From NCBI GenBank assembly GCA_016786705.1, contig JAEUVV010000013.1:248001-312000 (forward strand): a DNA stretch of 64,000 nt, written 5' to 3'. How positions within the stretch are numbered: the first letter of the stretch is position 1; each line of letters begins with the position of its first letter. This document shows, piece after piece, positions 1 through 8,369 of this stretch. The position numbers and the translations under genes are program-made. Source of the stretch: Taibaiella sp. (GTDB lineage: Bacteria > Bacteroidota > Bacteroidia > Chitinophagales > Chitinophagaceae). Below the pieces are notes generated by a model. That model searched no databases and was not told the DNA's origin. It saw only the letters and a program-made list of their open reading frames with translations.

Positions 1-73
1 CACAAAAGTCTGCCTGCGCCTTTCCATAAAAGGGCAGCAAAAGCAACAATAAACACCATTTCCATCGCCACAT
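1..73 (-). CDS. N-terminus of an exported protein, cut by window edge
   Basis: The minus strand reads from ATG at 71-73 to the window edge without a stop, giving 24 codons. The peptide begins MWRWKWC, continues with six leucines and P-F-Y-G-K-A-Q-A-D. This is a short charged start, a hydrophobic core and an A-x-A-like cleavage site, so a Sec signal peptide is likely. It begins 23 nt after the stop of the TPR gene on the same strand and is probably co-transcribed with it. The mature part lies outside the window, so no function can be given. Confidence 0.6.
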   Translation of the reverse strand, partial: MWRWKWCLLLLLLPFYGKAQADFC

Positions 74-96
74 GCCTTTCATCTTCGTATACTAAT

Positions 97-1932
97 TTAG
101 GTCTTCGGGTTGGATAAGGCCTCGAAACGTGCCCGCGCCTGCTGTACAAAACTGCTACCCGGATATTTAATGATCAGGTTTTCATACTCCGCCCTGGCCT
201 TTTCCTTGTCTTTATATCTTTGCTCAAATATCTCTGCCAGGCGCATACAGGCATCATCGGCCAATACGTCATCTCCATATTTATCCCGGATGATCTTTAA
301 TTGGGCGACTGCTTTATCGTAATCCTGCATTTTCATAGCGATGCCAGCCCGCTGCAGGTGAATGTCATCCTGGAGGTCATTGTCCGGAAAGGCTTTGGCC
401 AGACTGTCCAGCAGTTGGTCGGCTTCGGCATATTTATGCTGGAATTGCAAGAGGTCGGCTTTGGCAAAACGCCCCAAGGCTTCAAAATTTTTATCCTCCG
501 GTGTATTTTCCGTGATAAGGACAGAAAGATATAAGGCGTCATTGGCAATAAGTTCTGTGGTAGAAGCTTTCAATACCGAAAGCTGCCCCTGGGCATATTC
601 AAAATCGCCGCGGTAATAAGATAGCTTGGCATTCCGGAAGCGGGCCTCCTCGCCCAGCATATCCTCTTTAAAAGACTTATCGACCTGGCTGTACAGTAAA
701 GCGGCCTGCCAAATGTTGCCCAACAGGATTTGATAGTCACCCATATCCAGTTGTGCCGCGCCTTTTATTTCAGCAGGTATATAAGGTAAATTAATGCAGG
801 CCTGCAAAGTATCTATAGCTGCCTGCGGCTGATCGGCGTATAAAGCAAGAGTCTTAGCATAGCCCAGGATTGCCTTCCCGTTTTTCAGGTCGGGGTATTC
901 AGAAAAAAAAGTATAGTATTCGCCCAGTATTTTCTTCACATTTTCTGCTTCTACCGGGAAAGTCTGTTCCAGTTTCTTTTGCCGGATATCGAGCCTGGCC
1001 TGTAAGGCCGAAGGGCGAAGCGGGTTTTGCACCGGTAAGGTACCCAGGTAATCGAGTCCCTGCAGGGCATGTTCCCACTCCTCTTTCTGGTATTGCTCGG
1101 CCGCCCAGTTAAAGACCATTTTCCCGTCCTGCCCTTGTTCTATATCCAGCTTGATGATGTCTTTCAGCTGTTCCGACTTGTCCCCTTTACCGGATTGCAG
1201 CCAGGTAAATAGCTCCTTCCAGAGATAATTCCCGGGTTCTTCTTTCAATTTACGGGCAATGACCGTTTCCGCTTTTTTTTGTTTTTTAGGGTTATTGTCA
1301 ATTACCTTTTCCATTGCCTGCTTGGCATTTTCCATACCATAGGGCCTGGCCACCAGGGATAAGAGGAGCATATCAAATGCTTTATCGGTTTCGCCTTTAG
1401 CATCATAAAGTATAGCCAGCTCATAGGAAAACGCATAGGGATTACCTGATTTTTGCTGATAGGTTTCATAGGTACTGATCTCATAATCAGGATAGTTCAG
1501 GAAACGGAAAGCTGTAGCCAGCCCGGCGGTCTGGAATTCATTGCCCACCTGTAAACCAATAGCTTCCCGGAAAGTTTGATCCGCTAGCTTTTTGTTCCCA
1601 TTCAAAAGCTGGGCCTGCCCCTTGTCCACCCAGATTGAAAGATCTTCCTTCCTGATCCGGGTCATATATTGACTCAAAGCAATGGCCGTATCGTAAGACT
1701 TGACTTCGATCAATGCTTTATAATAGCTATCATAGTACTTTTTATCATAAGGCGCCATCTGGAAAAGCTGGTTCAGCAGGGGCATGGCACTTTTATAGTC
1801 TTTCAGGGCGAGAAAAGAGAACGCGTCTTTTTCCAGCTCCTGGATACCACCCTGCGCATAGCTTTCACCGGTAGCACATAGTAGACCGGTAAAGAACAAG
1901 CCTGTAATTATTTTACGGAGTGCTTTCATCAA
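97..1932 (-). CDS. Exported tetratricopeptide-repeat protein
   Basis: This 611-residue protein has a signal peptide (about residues 1-26, ending SYAQ) followed by helical TPR-type repeats over almost its full length. Characteristic A/G/Y/P spacing is clear at about residues 35-100, 370-460 and 500-600 (for example DYDKAVAQLKIIRDKY and KEKARAEYENLIIKYPGSSF). The last repeats resemble the YbgF/BamD type of periplasmic TPR protein. No catalytic domain is visible, so it is probably a periplasmic scaffold. A Met-Met start leaves the first codon uncertain by one position. It is followed 23 nt later by another exported protein on the same strand. The function is not known from sequence. Confidence 0.8.
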   Translation of the reverse strand: MMKALRKIITGLFFTGLLCATGESYAQGGIQELEKDAFSFLALKDYKSAMPLLNQLFQMAPYDKKYYDSYYKALIEVKSYDTAIALSQYMTRIRKEDLSIWVDKGQAQLLNGNKKLADQTFREAIGLQVGNEFQTAGLATAFRFLNYPDYEISTYETYQQKSGNPYAFSYELAILYDAKGETDKAFDMLLLSLVARPYGMENAKQAMEKVIDNNPKKQKKAETVIARKLKEEPGNYLWKELFTWLQSGKGDKSEQLKDIIKLDIEQGQDGKMVFNWAAEQYQKEEWEHALQGLDYLGTLPVQNPLRPSALQARLDIRQKKLEQTFPVEAENVKKILGEYYTFFSEYPDLKNGKAILGYAKTLALYADQPQAAIDTLQACINLPYIPAEIKGAAQLDMGDYQILLGNIWQAALLYSQVDKSFKEDMLGEEARFRNAKLSYYRGDFEYAQGQLSVLKASTTELIANDALYLSVLITENTPEDKNFEALGRFAKADLLQFQHKYAEADQLLDSLAKAFPDNDLQDDIHLQRAGIAMKMQDYDKAVAQLKIIRDKYGDDVLADDACMRLAEIFEQRYKDKEKARAEYENLIIKYPGSSFVQQARARFEALSNPKT

Positions 1933-2032
1933 AAAATTCTGTTAGGATTTTTCCTATCCGTTAAAAATACCAAGATTTCAGCTTTTTACGCTTAAACCGG
2001 CTGTTAAATTAAAATTTAATACTACTGCCAAA

Positions 2033-2063
2033 GAAAAAAGCGTTGAACGGATGGTCCAACGCT
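2033..2063 (-). terminator. Rho-independent terminator of the TlpA-like gene
   Basis: A 7-bp stem (AGCGTTG 2039-2045 with CAACGCT 2057-2063) lies directly after the stop of the thioredoxin gene. On the minus strand it is followed by a short U-run. Confidence 0.6.
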
Positions 2064-2084
2064 ATTCACAAATTGCCGCAGCAA

Positions 2085-3524
2085 TTAGCTTTTCTTTTTC
2101 TTCATGTTTATATCATGGTCAATCACCGCTTTTATAGAGGTGGCGCTCAGTTTCTTACCAATGATCTTTTTATCCTGGTCCAGCACATAAATGACCGGAG
2201 TGGCATATACGTCATATAACTCCCTGAACTTTCCTTTATTATGAGCATCTACGAGGGTAATCCAGTCGTTCACATTCCATTTTTGATAGATCTCCCTGAT
2301 ATCATTACCGCCTTCTACTTTTGTAGGTACAGAGATGATCTGCACGCCCATTTTTTTCAGTTCTTTTTTATAAGAATCAACCACTTTGGGCATTTCTTCC
2401 ATACAATGCCCGCAATCGGAAGCCCAGAACGCGATTATTGTATAAGGTGAATTGGTCGCTTTAGTAATATCTACATCCTGCAAGGTAGCCAGGTCCTGTA
2501 AGATCAATTCCGGCGCTTTGCTACCCAATACATTCGGCGCTATCTTCTCTGCGCGGTCCTGGTATCTTGCTATAGCCGCGGAATCCAGCCAGTAGGCTTT
2601 ACCTTTTGAATAATAATTCTCTACAAGATGTACAAAAGAAGCATCCACCCCCATCATTTTATTATCTACGGTCCAGTTGCCCAGCCAGTGCAATACATAT
2701 TTGTACAACTCTTTTGCCGGCTCCGCGCGTTTCAGCAATTTATCCATCTCGTAATTAATGGAATCCGGTATAGGGTAAACAAGGTTATTGAAGTACTCAC
2801 CCAGGCGGCCATCCAGTAAAGCGGTCTTCACCAGGCGGTTGTCGGTAAAGTCGAATTTATCCCAGAAATGTTGTTTATAGTAACGCAGTCCGTATAAAGA
2901 ATCTACCGTTTTACCATCCTCCAGGTAATGCTTCCCCTGGGGCATATCCGGCGCATCCATCGCGTTGAAGATCTGCGATAATAAATTGCCAGGGTTCTTA
3001 CTTACATAAGCTCTGCGGTAGGCTTTTTCTTCCTCTACTACTTTTTTAAATTTAGTTTCAATTTTTGTAGAGTCAGATTTTTTCTTTGCTTCTTTCATAT
3101 CCTCTCTCAGTTTATTGCGTTCCTTCTGAAAGAATGCCATTTTATCTTCATGCACTTCAAAGTCCTTATTAATCTGGTTTTGTTTGAAATGCGCCTTATG
3201 CCCCGTATCTACAGTGATATCAACATTATATCCATTATCCAGCAGGAAGTGAAAATATTTAGTATTTCCATCATACATTACCATATGCAAACCGCCCAGG
3301 ATACTATCTGTTCTTTGAAAGGTTGCTTTATTACCACCGACTACGGTGGCAGAATCGAGTTTATAAATAGTAGGAAGGCCTTTCCCGAAATAGTGGGCGA
3401 TATAAATTTTCTGATCTTTAACCGGCTGATCAAATTTTACTTCTACTTTATATCCAAATTGCTTTTGCGCAAAAACCGCCGTTGCTCCCCAACCCAGGAG
3501 GGCAGTAATAAGTAATTTCTTCAT
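2085..3524 (-). CDS. TlpA-family thiol-disulfide oxidoreductase
   Basis: The 479-residue protein has a signal peptide (MKKLLITALLGWGATAVFAQ). An N-terminal beta-rich region of the DUF4369/DUF5106 kind found in Bacteroidota TlpA proteins spans roughly residues 20-330. A C-terminal thioredoxin fold spans about residues 335-475, with the redox motif W-A-S-D-C-G-H-C and a cis-proline region ATPVIYVLD. Such proteins reduce or shuffle disulfides in the periplasm, for example in cytochrome c maturation; the partner here is unknown. The end is lysine-rich. It is a single gene with its own promoter-like element and terminator, divergent from rlmD. Confidence 0.85.
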   Translation of the reverse strand: MKKLLITALLGWGATAVFAQKQFGYKVEVKFDQPVKDQKIYIAHYFGKGLPTIYKLDSATVVGGNKATFQRTDSILGGLHMVMYDGNTKYFHFLLDNGYNVDITVDTGHKAHFKQNQINKDFEVHEDKMAFFQKERNKLREDMKEAKKKSDSTKIETKFKKVVEEEKAYRRAYVSKNPGNLLSQIFNAMDAPDMPQGKHYLEDGKTVDSLYGLRYYKQHFWDKFDFTDNRLVKTALLDGRLGEYFNNLVYPIPDSINYEMDKLLKRAEPAKELYKYVLHWLGNWTVDNKMMGVDASFVHLVENYYSKGKAYWLDSAAIARYQDRAEKIAPNVLGSKAPELILQDLATLQDVDITKATNSPYTIIAFWASDCGHCMEEMPKVVDSYKKELKKMGVQIISVPTKVEGGNDIREIYQKWNVNDWITLVDAHNKGKFRELYDVYATPVIYVLDQDKKIIGKKLSATSIKAVIDHDINMKKKKS

Positions 3525-3574
3525 GAATTTATTAAATCAAAGATTTTATCTTCCTTCTAAAATGAACTAATAGT

Positions 3575-3609
3575 CAAAGCTAATTAAACTATCTTTTTAC
3601 CTAAACAAA
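3575..3609 (-). promoter_or_regulatory. Bacteroidota-type promoter for the TlpA-like gene
   Basis: On the minus strand TTTG (3606-3609) and TAGCTTTG (3575-3582, matching TAnnTTTG) are 23 nt apart. The spacing is at the long end of the range. The predicted leader is about 45 nt. Confidence 0.4.
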
Positions 3610-3618
3610 AATTCGAGT

Positions 3619-3626
3619 TAAATTTG
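3619..3626 (+). promoter_or_regulatory. -7 element upstream of rlmD
   Basis: TAAATTTG matches the Bacteroidota -7 consensus TAnnTTTG and lies about 30 nt before the TTG start of rlmD. No convincing -33 TTTG was seen, so only half a promoter is supported. Confidence 0.35.
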
Positions 3627-3655
3627 CTTTTTCTGAATAAACACAAAAATACAAA

Positions 3656-5071
3656 TTGGCTCGTAAAAATAAAAAGACCGCGGTAAAAGGCATAAGGTTG
3701 GAAAAATATGCTGCAGAAGGCAAGTGCATCGCACATTTGGAGGATGGCAAGACCCTGATGGTCGAAGGTGGCATACCCGGTGATATAGCTGAAGTTTTCG
3801 TATATAAAAACAAAAAAAGTTACGCTGAAGGTAAGGTGTTACATATTGAAACGCCCTCCCCTGACCGCTTAACACCTTTCTGTGAACACTTTGGCTTATG
3901 CGGCGGCTGTAAATGGCAGATGTTGCCCTATGAGCAACAACTGGTCTACAAACAGCAGCAGGTTAAAGACCAGTTAACGCGTATCGGGCATATTGATTTA
4001 CCGGAATTTGAACCGATCTCCGGCTCTGATCGTACTCAATTTTATCGCAATAAGCTTGAATTTACCTTCTCTACCCAGCAATACCTGAGCAAAGAAGTGC
4101 TCGATGCGGCAGACGGGGCTTTTATAGAACGCAAACCTGCACTGGGCTTCCACGCACCCGGTATGTTCGACAAAGTAGTGGATATCGACACTTGCTACCT
4201 GCAGGATGAACCTTCCAATAAGATCAAAAACCTGCTCCGTAACCTTGCTTTCGAGCATGACCTGCCTTTTTATGACTTCAAACAACAGGAGGGCTGGCTG
4301 CGTAACGTGATCGTAAGGGTAGCGACAACGGGCGAGGTGATGGTCAACCTGATCGTGCACCACAACAGGCCGGAGCTGTTCCTGCTTTTAGATGCGCTGG
4401 ATACTCAGGTACCCGAAATTTCTTCTTTAAACTATACCATCAACCCTAAGCGTAACGACACGATCTACGACCTGGAGGTGGTATGCTATAAAGGGAAGCC
4501 TTATATTGAAGAATACCTGGAGCATTTTAAATTCAAGATCTCACCGAAATCGTTTTTCCAGACAAACAGCCGGCAGGCGGAAAGACTGTACCAGATCACC
4601 CGGGAATTTGCCGGGCTTACCGGTTCTGAAGTATTATATGACCTGTACTGCGGTACCGGCAGCATAGGCATTTTCCTGTCTCAGCAGGCCAAACGCGTAG
4701 TAGGGATAGAAGTAGTGGAAGACGCGATCAAGGATGCCAAAATAAACGCGGAATGGAATAACCTGAAGCATTGTGATTTCTACGCCGGCGACGTTTCTGA
4801 TATCGCGACCGATGAGTTTTTTGAAAAGCATGGCAAGCCGGATGTGATCATTACCGATCCGCCGAGAGCAGGCATGCACGAAAAACTGGTCAACCAGCTG
4901 CTTAAAATGCGTGCGCCAAGAGTAGTTTATGTAAGCTGTAACCCGGCTACACAAGCCCGGGACCTGCAATTGCTGGATGCCGCTTATGAAGTCAGGAGAG
5001 TACGGCCTGTAGACATGTTCCCGCATACGCACCATATCGAAAACGTAGTTCTACTGGAACTAAGACCCTAA
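3656..5071 (+). CDS. rlmD: 23S rRNA (uracil-C5)-methyltransferase, RlmD/RumA type
   Basis: The 471-residue protein has the order expected for the TrmA/RlmD family. An N-terminal TRAM domain covers about residues 8-65. A [4Fe-4S] cysteine cluster follows (C-E-H-F-G-L-C-G-G-C). The central catalytic domain contains FFQTNS, the SAM-binding motif LYCGTGSIGIF, DPPRAGMHE, and the catalytic cysteine in VSCNPATQARDL. It uses SAM to methylate a specific uridine of 23S rRNA. Bacteroidota often carry several paralogues, so the exact site (U1939 or another) is inferred. The start is a TTG: the TRAM domain begins straight after it, a -7 element lies about 30 nt upstream, and no suitable ATG is present. 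Confidence 0.9.
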   Translation: MARKNKKTAVKGIRLEKYAAEGKCIAHLEDGKTLMVEGGIPGDIAEVFVYKNKKSYAEGKVLHIETPSPDRLTPFCEHFGLCGGCKWQMLPYEQQLVYKQQQVKDQLTRIGHIDLPEFEPISGSDRTQFYRNKLEFTFSTQQYLSKEVLDAADGAFIERKPALGFHAPGMFDKVVDIDTCYLQDEPSNKIKNLLRNLAFEHDLPFYDFKQQEGWLRNVIVRVATTGEVMVNLIVHHNRPELFLLLDALDTQVPEISSLNYTINPKRNDTIYDLEVVCYKGKPYIEEYLEHFKFKISPKSFFQTNSRQAERLYQITREFAGLTGSEVLYDLYCGTGSIGIFLSQQAKRVVGIEVVEDAIKDAKINAEWNNLKHCDFYAGDVSDIATDEFFEKHGKPDVIITDPPRAGMHEKLVNQLLKMRAPRVVYVSCNPATQARDLQLLDAAYEVRRVRPVDMFPHTHHIENVVLLELRP

Positions 5072-5099
5072 AATAGTTTTATTCAAAAACATTGAAGCT

Positions 5100-5131
5100 G
5101 CAATCTCCCTGTCCGGGGAGATTGCTTTTTT
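5100..5131 (+). terminator. Terminator after rlmD
   Basis: A perfect 10-bp stem (GCAATCTCCC 5100-5109 with GGGAGATTGC 5116-5125) has a 6-nt loop and is followed by six T residues. It sits 29 nt after the rlmD stop. Confidence 0.9.
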
Positions 5132-5274
5132 ATTAATAAAGTTCCAGCCTGATGAAAGCGTTAAGGCGCAATCGCTAAAGTACTTCGACGAAATGACTGT
5201 TTTCTTCGACAAAATTTCATCGAATAAAGTACCCAGCTGGTCGAAAAGTTCAGCCTGCCCCATGTTGGCGATGG

Positions 5275-5282
5275 TATGTTTG
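5275..5282 (+). promoter_or_regulatory. -7 element of the small secreted protein gene
   Basis: TATGTTTG matches TAnnTTTG and lies 48 nt before the ATG at 5331. No good -33 element was found at the usual distance. Confidence 0.3.
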
Positions 5283-5330
5283 CATTATAAAATAAACAAC
5301 ACATTTCATTCACAGAAAATAGCAAACGTT

Positions 5331-5618
5331 ATGAAAAAGATACTAAGTACCATCGCATTATTAACCGCTATCGCCAGTACTTCTTTTGCCAATAAACAAA
5401 ACCTGGTTTATGACAAAACCGTCAACCCTACGATTGGCATCACGATCGGAAATATCAGTAACCCTACCCCCTTTTCGGTAAAAAATAAAAATGGTACGAT
5501 CATCAGGAAAGGTACCGTGCAGAATGGCAGCACGATCAATATAGACACCCGCGGGCTTAAAGCCGGCACTTATTATTTCGAGATCCTGGGCGAGGTAAAA
5601 AAATTTATTATTGAGTAA
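5331..5618 (+). CDS. Small secreted beta-strand protein (DUF3244-like)
   Basis: The ATG at 5331 gives a 95-residue protein with a signal peptide (MKKILSTIALLTAIASTSFA). A longer frame exists upstream, but it would bury this signal peptide, so the internal start is preferred. The mature part is a single Ig-like beta domain with a PFSVKNKNGTIIRKGTV stretch and an ending G-L-K-A-G-T-Y-Y-F-E-I followed by KKFIIE. That end resembles the last strands of DUF3244 proteins and of T9SS sorting domains. It is exported, probably periplasmic. The function is unknown. Confidence 0.75.
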   Translation: MKKILSTIALLTAIASTSFANKQNLVYDKTVNPTIGITIGNISNPTPFSVKNKNGTIIRKGTVQNGSTINIDTRGLKAGTYYFEILGEVKKFIIE

Positions 5619-5652
5619 GTGCTATTTTTGATTCCTATTTAAAATTTATTTT

Positions 5653-5910
5653 ATGAGAAGTGTCTGGATCTGTAATTACGAGCATAATGAAATACGCATT
5701 GAAAACAGCTGGTTTAAGGGGGAGAAACTTTATGTCAATGACCAGCTGCAGGATGCGCAGGTAAACCTCTTCAGTACCGTTTTAACCGGGAGTATAGTAG
5801 ACAAAAACAATGAGAAAAAGCCAATAAAGGCATCACTAGGTGGATTTTTCACCGTAGGTTGCCGGCTTTTTATCGATCATGTAGAAGTCCCGCTGACTAA
5901 AGTGAAATAA
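5653..5910 (+). CDS. Hypothetical 85-residue protein
   Basis: This is a short protein beginning MRSVWICNYEHNEIRIENSW, with no signal peptide and no membrane segment. The sequence looks like alternating beta strands (GEKLYVNDQLQ, GFFTVGCRLFIDHVEVPL). It lies 34 nt after the secreted protein and 32 nt before a small membrane protein, all on the plus strand, so it is probably part of the unit leading into the LytS/LytR genes. I do not recognise the family. Confidence 0.6.
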   Translation: MRSVWICNYEHNEIRIENSWFKGEKLYVNDQLQDAQVNLFSTVLTGSIVDKNNEKKPIKASLGGFFTVGCRLFIDHVEVPLTKVK

Positions 5911-5942
5911 ACTGGATCAATCAACCATAAAACAGCAGGCAT

Positions 5943-6170
5943 ATGAAATACCTGGGAACCCTACTGGGCTGCTTACCGATACTGGCCGGCATAGGCTTAT
6001 TGCTGCAGCCGCTTACAAACAGTTTTGAATTGCTTTACCTGCTCTGTGGTTGTTTAGGCATCGGCACCGGTACCTGGATAGTACTATTTGAGCATTCGCC
6101 CGAAGGCCGTAAAAATGAGCGCCTGAAAACAAAATCCATCTTTTCAAAACGGCATAGCCTGACCTCATAA
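5943..6170 (+). CDS. Small membrane protein, two transmembrane helices
   Basis: The 75-residue protein has two hydrophobic segments (about residues 3-22 and 29-49, rich in Leu and Gly). A basic cytoplasmic tail (EGRKNERLKTKSIF) follows. It sits 16 nt before the histidine kinase gene, so it may be co-expressed with the sensor system. The family is unknown. Confidence 0.55.
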   Translation: MKYLGTLLGCLPILAGIGLLLQPLTNSFELLYLLCGCLGIGTGTWIVLFEHSPEGRKNERLKTKSIFSKRHSLTS

Positions 6171-6186
6171 TTATATCGCGTAACTT

Positions 6187-7254
6187 ATGCATGCAGACAA
6201 CAGTCCTACATTAAGGGGCAGGTGGAAAGAACAAATTAATGTCCAGGCCAGGTCCCTTTTCCGGCAAAACCGCTACTGGATACATATTGCTCTGGCTACC
6301 ATGGTCACCTTGCTTTTCTTATTCGAAGAGGTAGCCGTAATCGGGAAGCGTTCCTCTTGCCTCTACTTATTTTTTGGCATCAGCAACGTATACATCTTCC
6401 TGCTACTCATTATTCCACTGGCCAGGAGCAAAAAGAACCGCTGGCTGATATGGATTGGTTTTGTACTGAACTTCGGCATATCTGCCGGAATGACTTATGC
6501 CGCGTTTTATAGTTTAAATAAACTCTCACCGGGCATAAGCCCACAACCCTTTCATTACGGGTATTTATTCAGTATCATATGGCTTTACATTTCAGTATAT
6601 TATTTTTTCGACCTGTATATCCAGCAAAAAGGGCTGAACGCTTATAAAAAGAATCTTGAACAGAAAATTGAGGCGGAAAATAAATTCCTGAAAACACAGA
6701 TCAACCCTCATTTTCTCTTCAATACGCTCAATAACATTTATGCCCAAAGTATTGATGACCCGGAAACATCGGTGACCACTATACAGCAATTAAAACAACT
6801 GCTGCAGTATATGTTGTATGACTGCGAGCAGGACTTTGTACTCCTCAGCGAGGAAATTTCTTTCATACAAAGCTATACAACACTGGAAAAAATAAGGAAT
6901 AAAAGCAGTAACATAGCAATAAGCCTTAAAACCAGGGGTGATATAGACAAGCAGAAAATAGCACCGCTGCTATTAATCAATTTTATTGAAAACGCTTTTA
7001 AACATGGTGTAAAATCAAACATAGATCATGCTTTCATAAGGATCAACATGTATATCTATAATAAAAAATTTACCATGATCACTGAAAACTCCATACCGGT
7101 TAGCGGTACAACCAAAGCATTCGAAAAAGACAAAGGTATAGGGATGGAGAATGTAAAGAAAAGACTGGCCCTGCTTTACCCCAAAAGACACCAGCTTAGC
7201 TTTAAGGAAGAAGCCAATACTTACACTACCACCTTAAAAATCCGCCTGTACTAA
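6187..7254 (+). CDS. LytS-type sensor histidine kinase
   Basis: This is a 355-residue membrane kinase of the PF06580 family. Four hydrophobic segments lie in about residues 30-145, then a short coiled linker, then the phospho-acceptor block Q-I-N-P-H-F-L-F-N-T-L-N with His175. The ATP-binding part keeps the N-box (NFIENAFKHG, about 265-274) and the G-box (GIGMENVKKRLALLYP, about 317-332). No large periplasmic sensor domain is present, so the signal is probably sensed in the membrane. The stop overlaps the next gene by one base (TAATG), and a LytTR regulator follows, so a two-component system is expected. Confidence 0.85.
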   Translation: MHADNSPTLRGRWKEQINVQARSLFRQNRYWIHIALATMVTLLFLFEEVAVIGKRSSCLYLFFGISNVYIFLLLIIPLARSKKNRWLIWIGFVLNFGISAGMTYAAFYSLNKLSPGISPQPFHYGYLFSIIWLYISVYYFFDLYIQQKGLNAYKKNLEQKIEAENKFLKTQINPHFLFNTLNNIYAQSIDDPETSVTTIQQLKQLLQYMLYDCEQDFVLLSEEISFIQSYTTLEKIRNKSSNIAISLKTRGDIDKQKIAPLLLINFIENAFKHGVKSNIDHAFIRINMYIYNKKFTMITENSIPVSGTTKAFEKDKGIGMENVKKRLALLYPKRHQLSFKEEANTYTTTLKIRLY

Positions 7255-8333
7255 TGGAAAATGAGATCGTTGTCCAGCAACATATAGAGAACAAGCTACG
7301 TTTCTACTACCTGCGCAATTACAGGTGGATATTGCATTCGCTATATTGGCTATATGTATTTATCTCAGGCCAGCTTATGGTTGGAGAGCCGATCCTGTCT
7401 GCCAAAGGATTTTTTCTTAATTTCCTGTTTGACAACTGGCTGATTATCGCGTTTTACTATATCTATGCGCTCTACCTGATCCCGCACTTATTTAAAAAGA
7501 ACCGCAAAAGGGCTTTCTGGCTAAGATTTGTCCTTACCTTCTTTATACTTACTGTTTTAAATGTAGCGTTCCAGATCATTTTCGAATCCTACCTTCAGGC
7601 ATCTTATGCCGATCATCATTTCCAATGGATCGATTTCCCGAAGCATCTTCTGTTCTATTGCTATATTTACCTCCGGAATTTTGTCAGCTTTGCCGGTTTT
7701 CTTTTCCTAATGGAAACCGCAGAAAGCATGAGCGATTACAAAGCAACGGAAGCGGCTAAAGACGATTTCACGCAAAGCCAGAAACAATTGCTCAAAACCC
7801 GTATAGACCCTGCCTTTATCATGAATACACTGGACCACATTAGTATTATGGCACAGCATAAAAATAAGGAAACGGCACAAACAATCGTCCGGTTTTCGGA
7901 TGTATTAAGATACCGCCTCTACCGGAGCAAAAGTGATGAAATAGAACTGTCGGAAGAACTGTTGCAGATCAGGCACACTTTTGACTTATACAATACGGCC
8001 TACCGGAAAGCCTATATCCTCGAAGTTGAAGGTGCGACAGAGCATATCCGCGTCCATCCTTCCTCTTTTTTAGGTATGCTTGCCCAGCTATTAGCTACCA
8101 GCACCGCGGAGCAGGAAGACAGTATTGTTTTTTACCTGCTGGCCCTGGACCAGGAAATTGACCTGGCTATAGAATGGGAAAGTGACTATACCGACAAGAA
8201 AACTATCATCCGTAATATTACCGATCACCTGGATGAATTCTACCCCGGGCAATACCGGATTGAGTATGACCAGGTAAACAGGCTTTGCAGTATCCGTATC
8301 CACCTGGACCTCCAGTTACCGGCCTCCCTGTAA
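7254..8333 (+). CDS. LytS-like protein lacking the phospho-acceptor histidine (pseudokinase)
   Basis: This 359-residue protein is built like its neighbour: four membrane segments in about residues 25-155, then a degenerate His_kinase block. The canonical I-N-P-H-F-L-F-N-T-L reads I-D-P-A-F-I-M-N-T-L, so the histidine is Ala187. The following VLRYRLYRSKSDEIELSEEL region is preserved. The ATP-binding N-box and G-box are not recognisable in the last 110 residues. It is translationally coupled to the active kinase (TAATG). It cannot autophosphorylate by the usual route and may act as a sensory partner or inhibitor of the kinase (inference). Confidence 0.75.
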   Translation: MENEIVVQQHIENKLRFYYLRNYRWILHSLYWLYVFISGQLMVGEPILSAKGFFLNFLFDNWLIIAFYYIYALYLIPHLFKKNRKRAFWLRFVLTFFILTVLNVAFQIIFESYLQASYADHHFQWIDFPKHLLFYCYIYLRNFVSFAGFLFLMETAESMSDYKATEAAKDDFTQSQKQLLKTRIDPAFIMNTLDHISIMAQHKNKETAQTIVRFSDVLRYRLYRSKSDEIELSEELLQIRHTFDLYNTAYRKAYILEVEGATEHIRVHPSSFLGMLAQLLATSTAEQEDSIVFYLLALDQEIDLAIEWESDYTDKKTIIRNITDHLDEFYPGQYRIEYDQVNRLCSIRIHLDLQLPASL

Positions 8334-8342
8334 TTTTTATTG

Positions 8343-8350
8343 TATTTTTG
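8343..8350 (+). promoter_or_regulatory. -7-like element before the LytTR regulator
   Basis: TATTTTTG matches TAnnTTTG in the 36-nt gap before the response regulator. It could give the regulator its own transcript. No -33 box was found, so this is weak. Confidence 0.2.
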
Positions 8351-8369
8351 AACAACGCAAAATCTGAAT

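Noticed and set aside
3601..3875. Minus-strand frames across the start of rlmD
   Set aside because: They are antisense to a well-supported conserved gene and show no protein-like pattern.
5193..5330. Upstream extension of the small secreted protein frame
   Set aside because: It would hide the clear signal peptide that begins at 5331 and crosses a promoter-like element.
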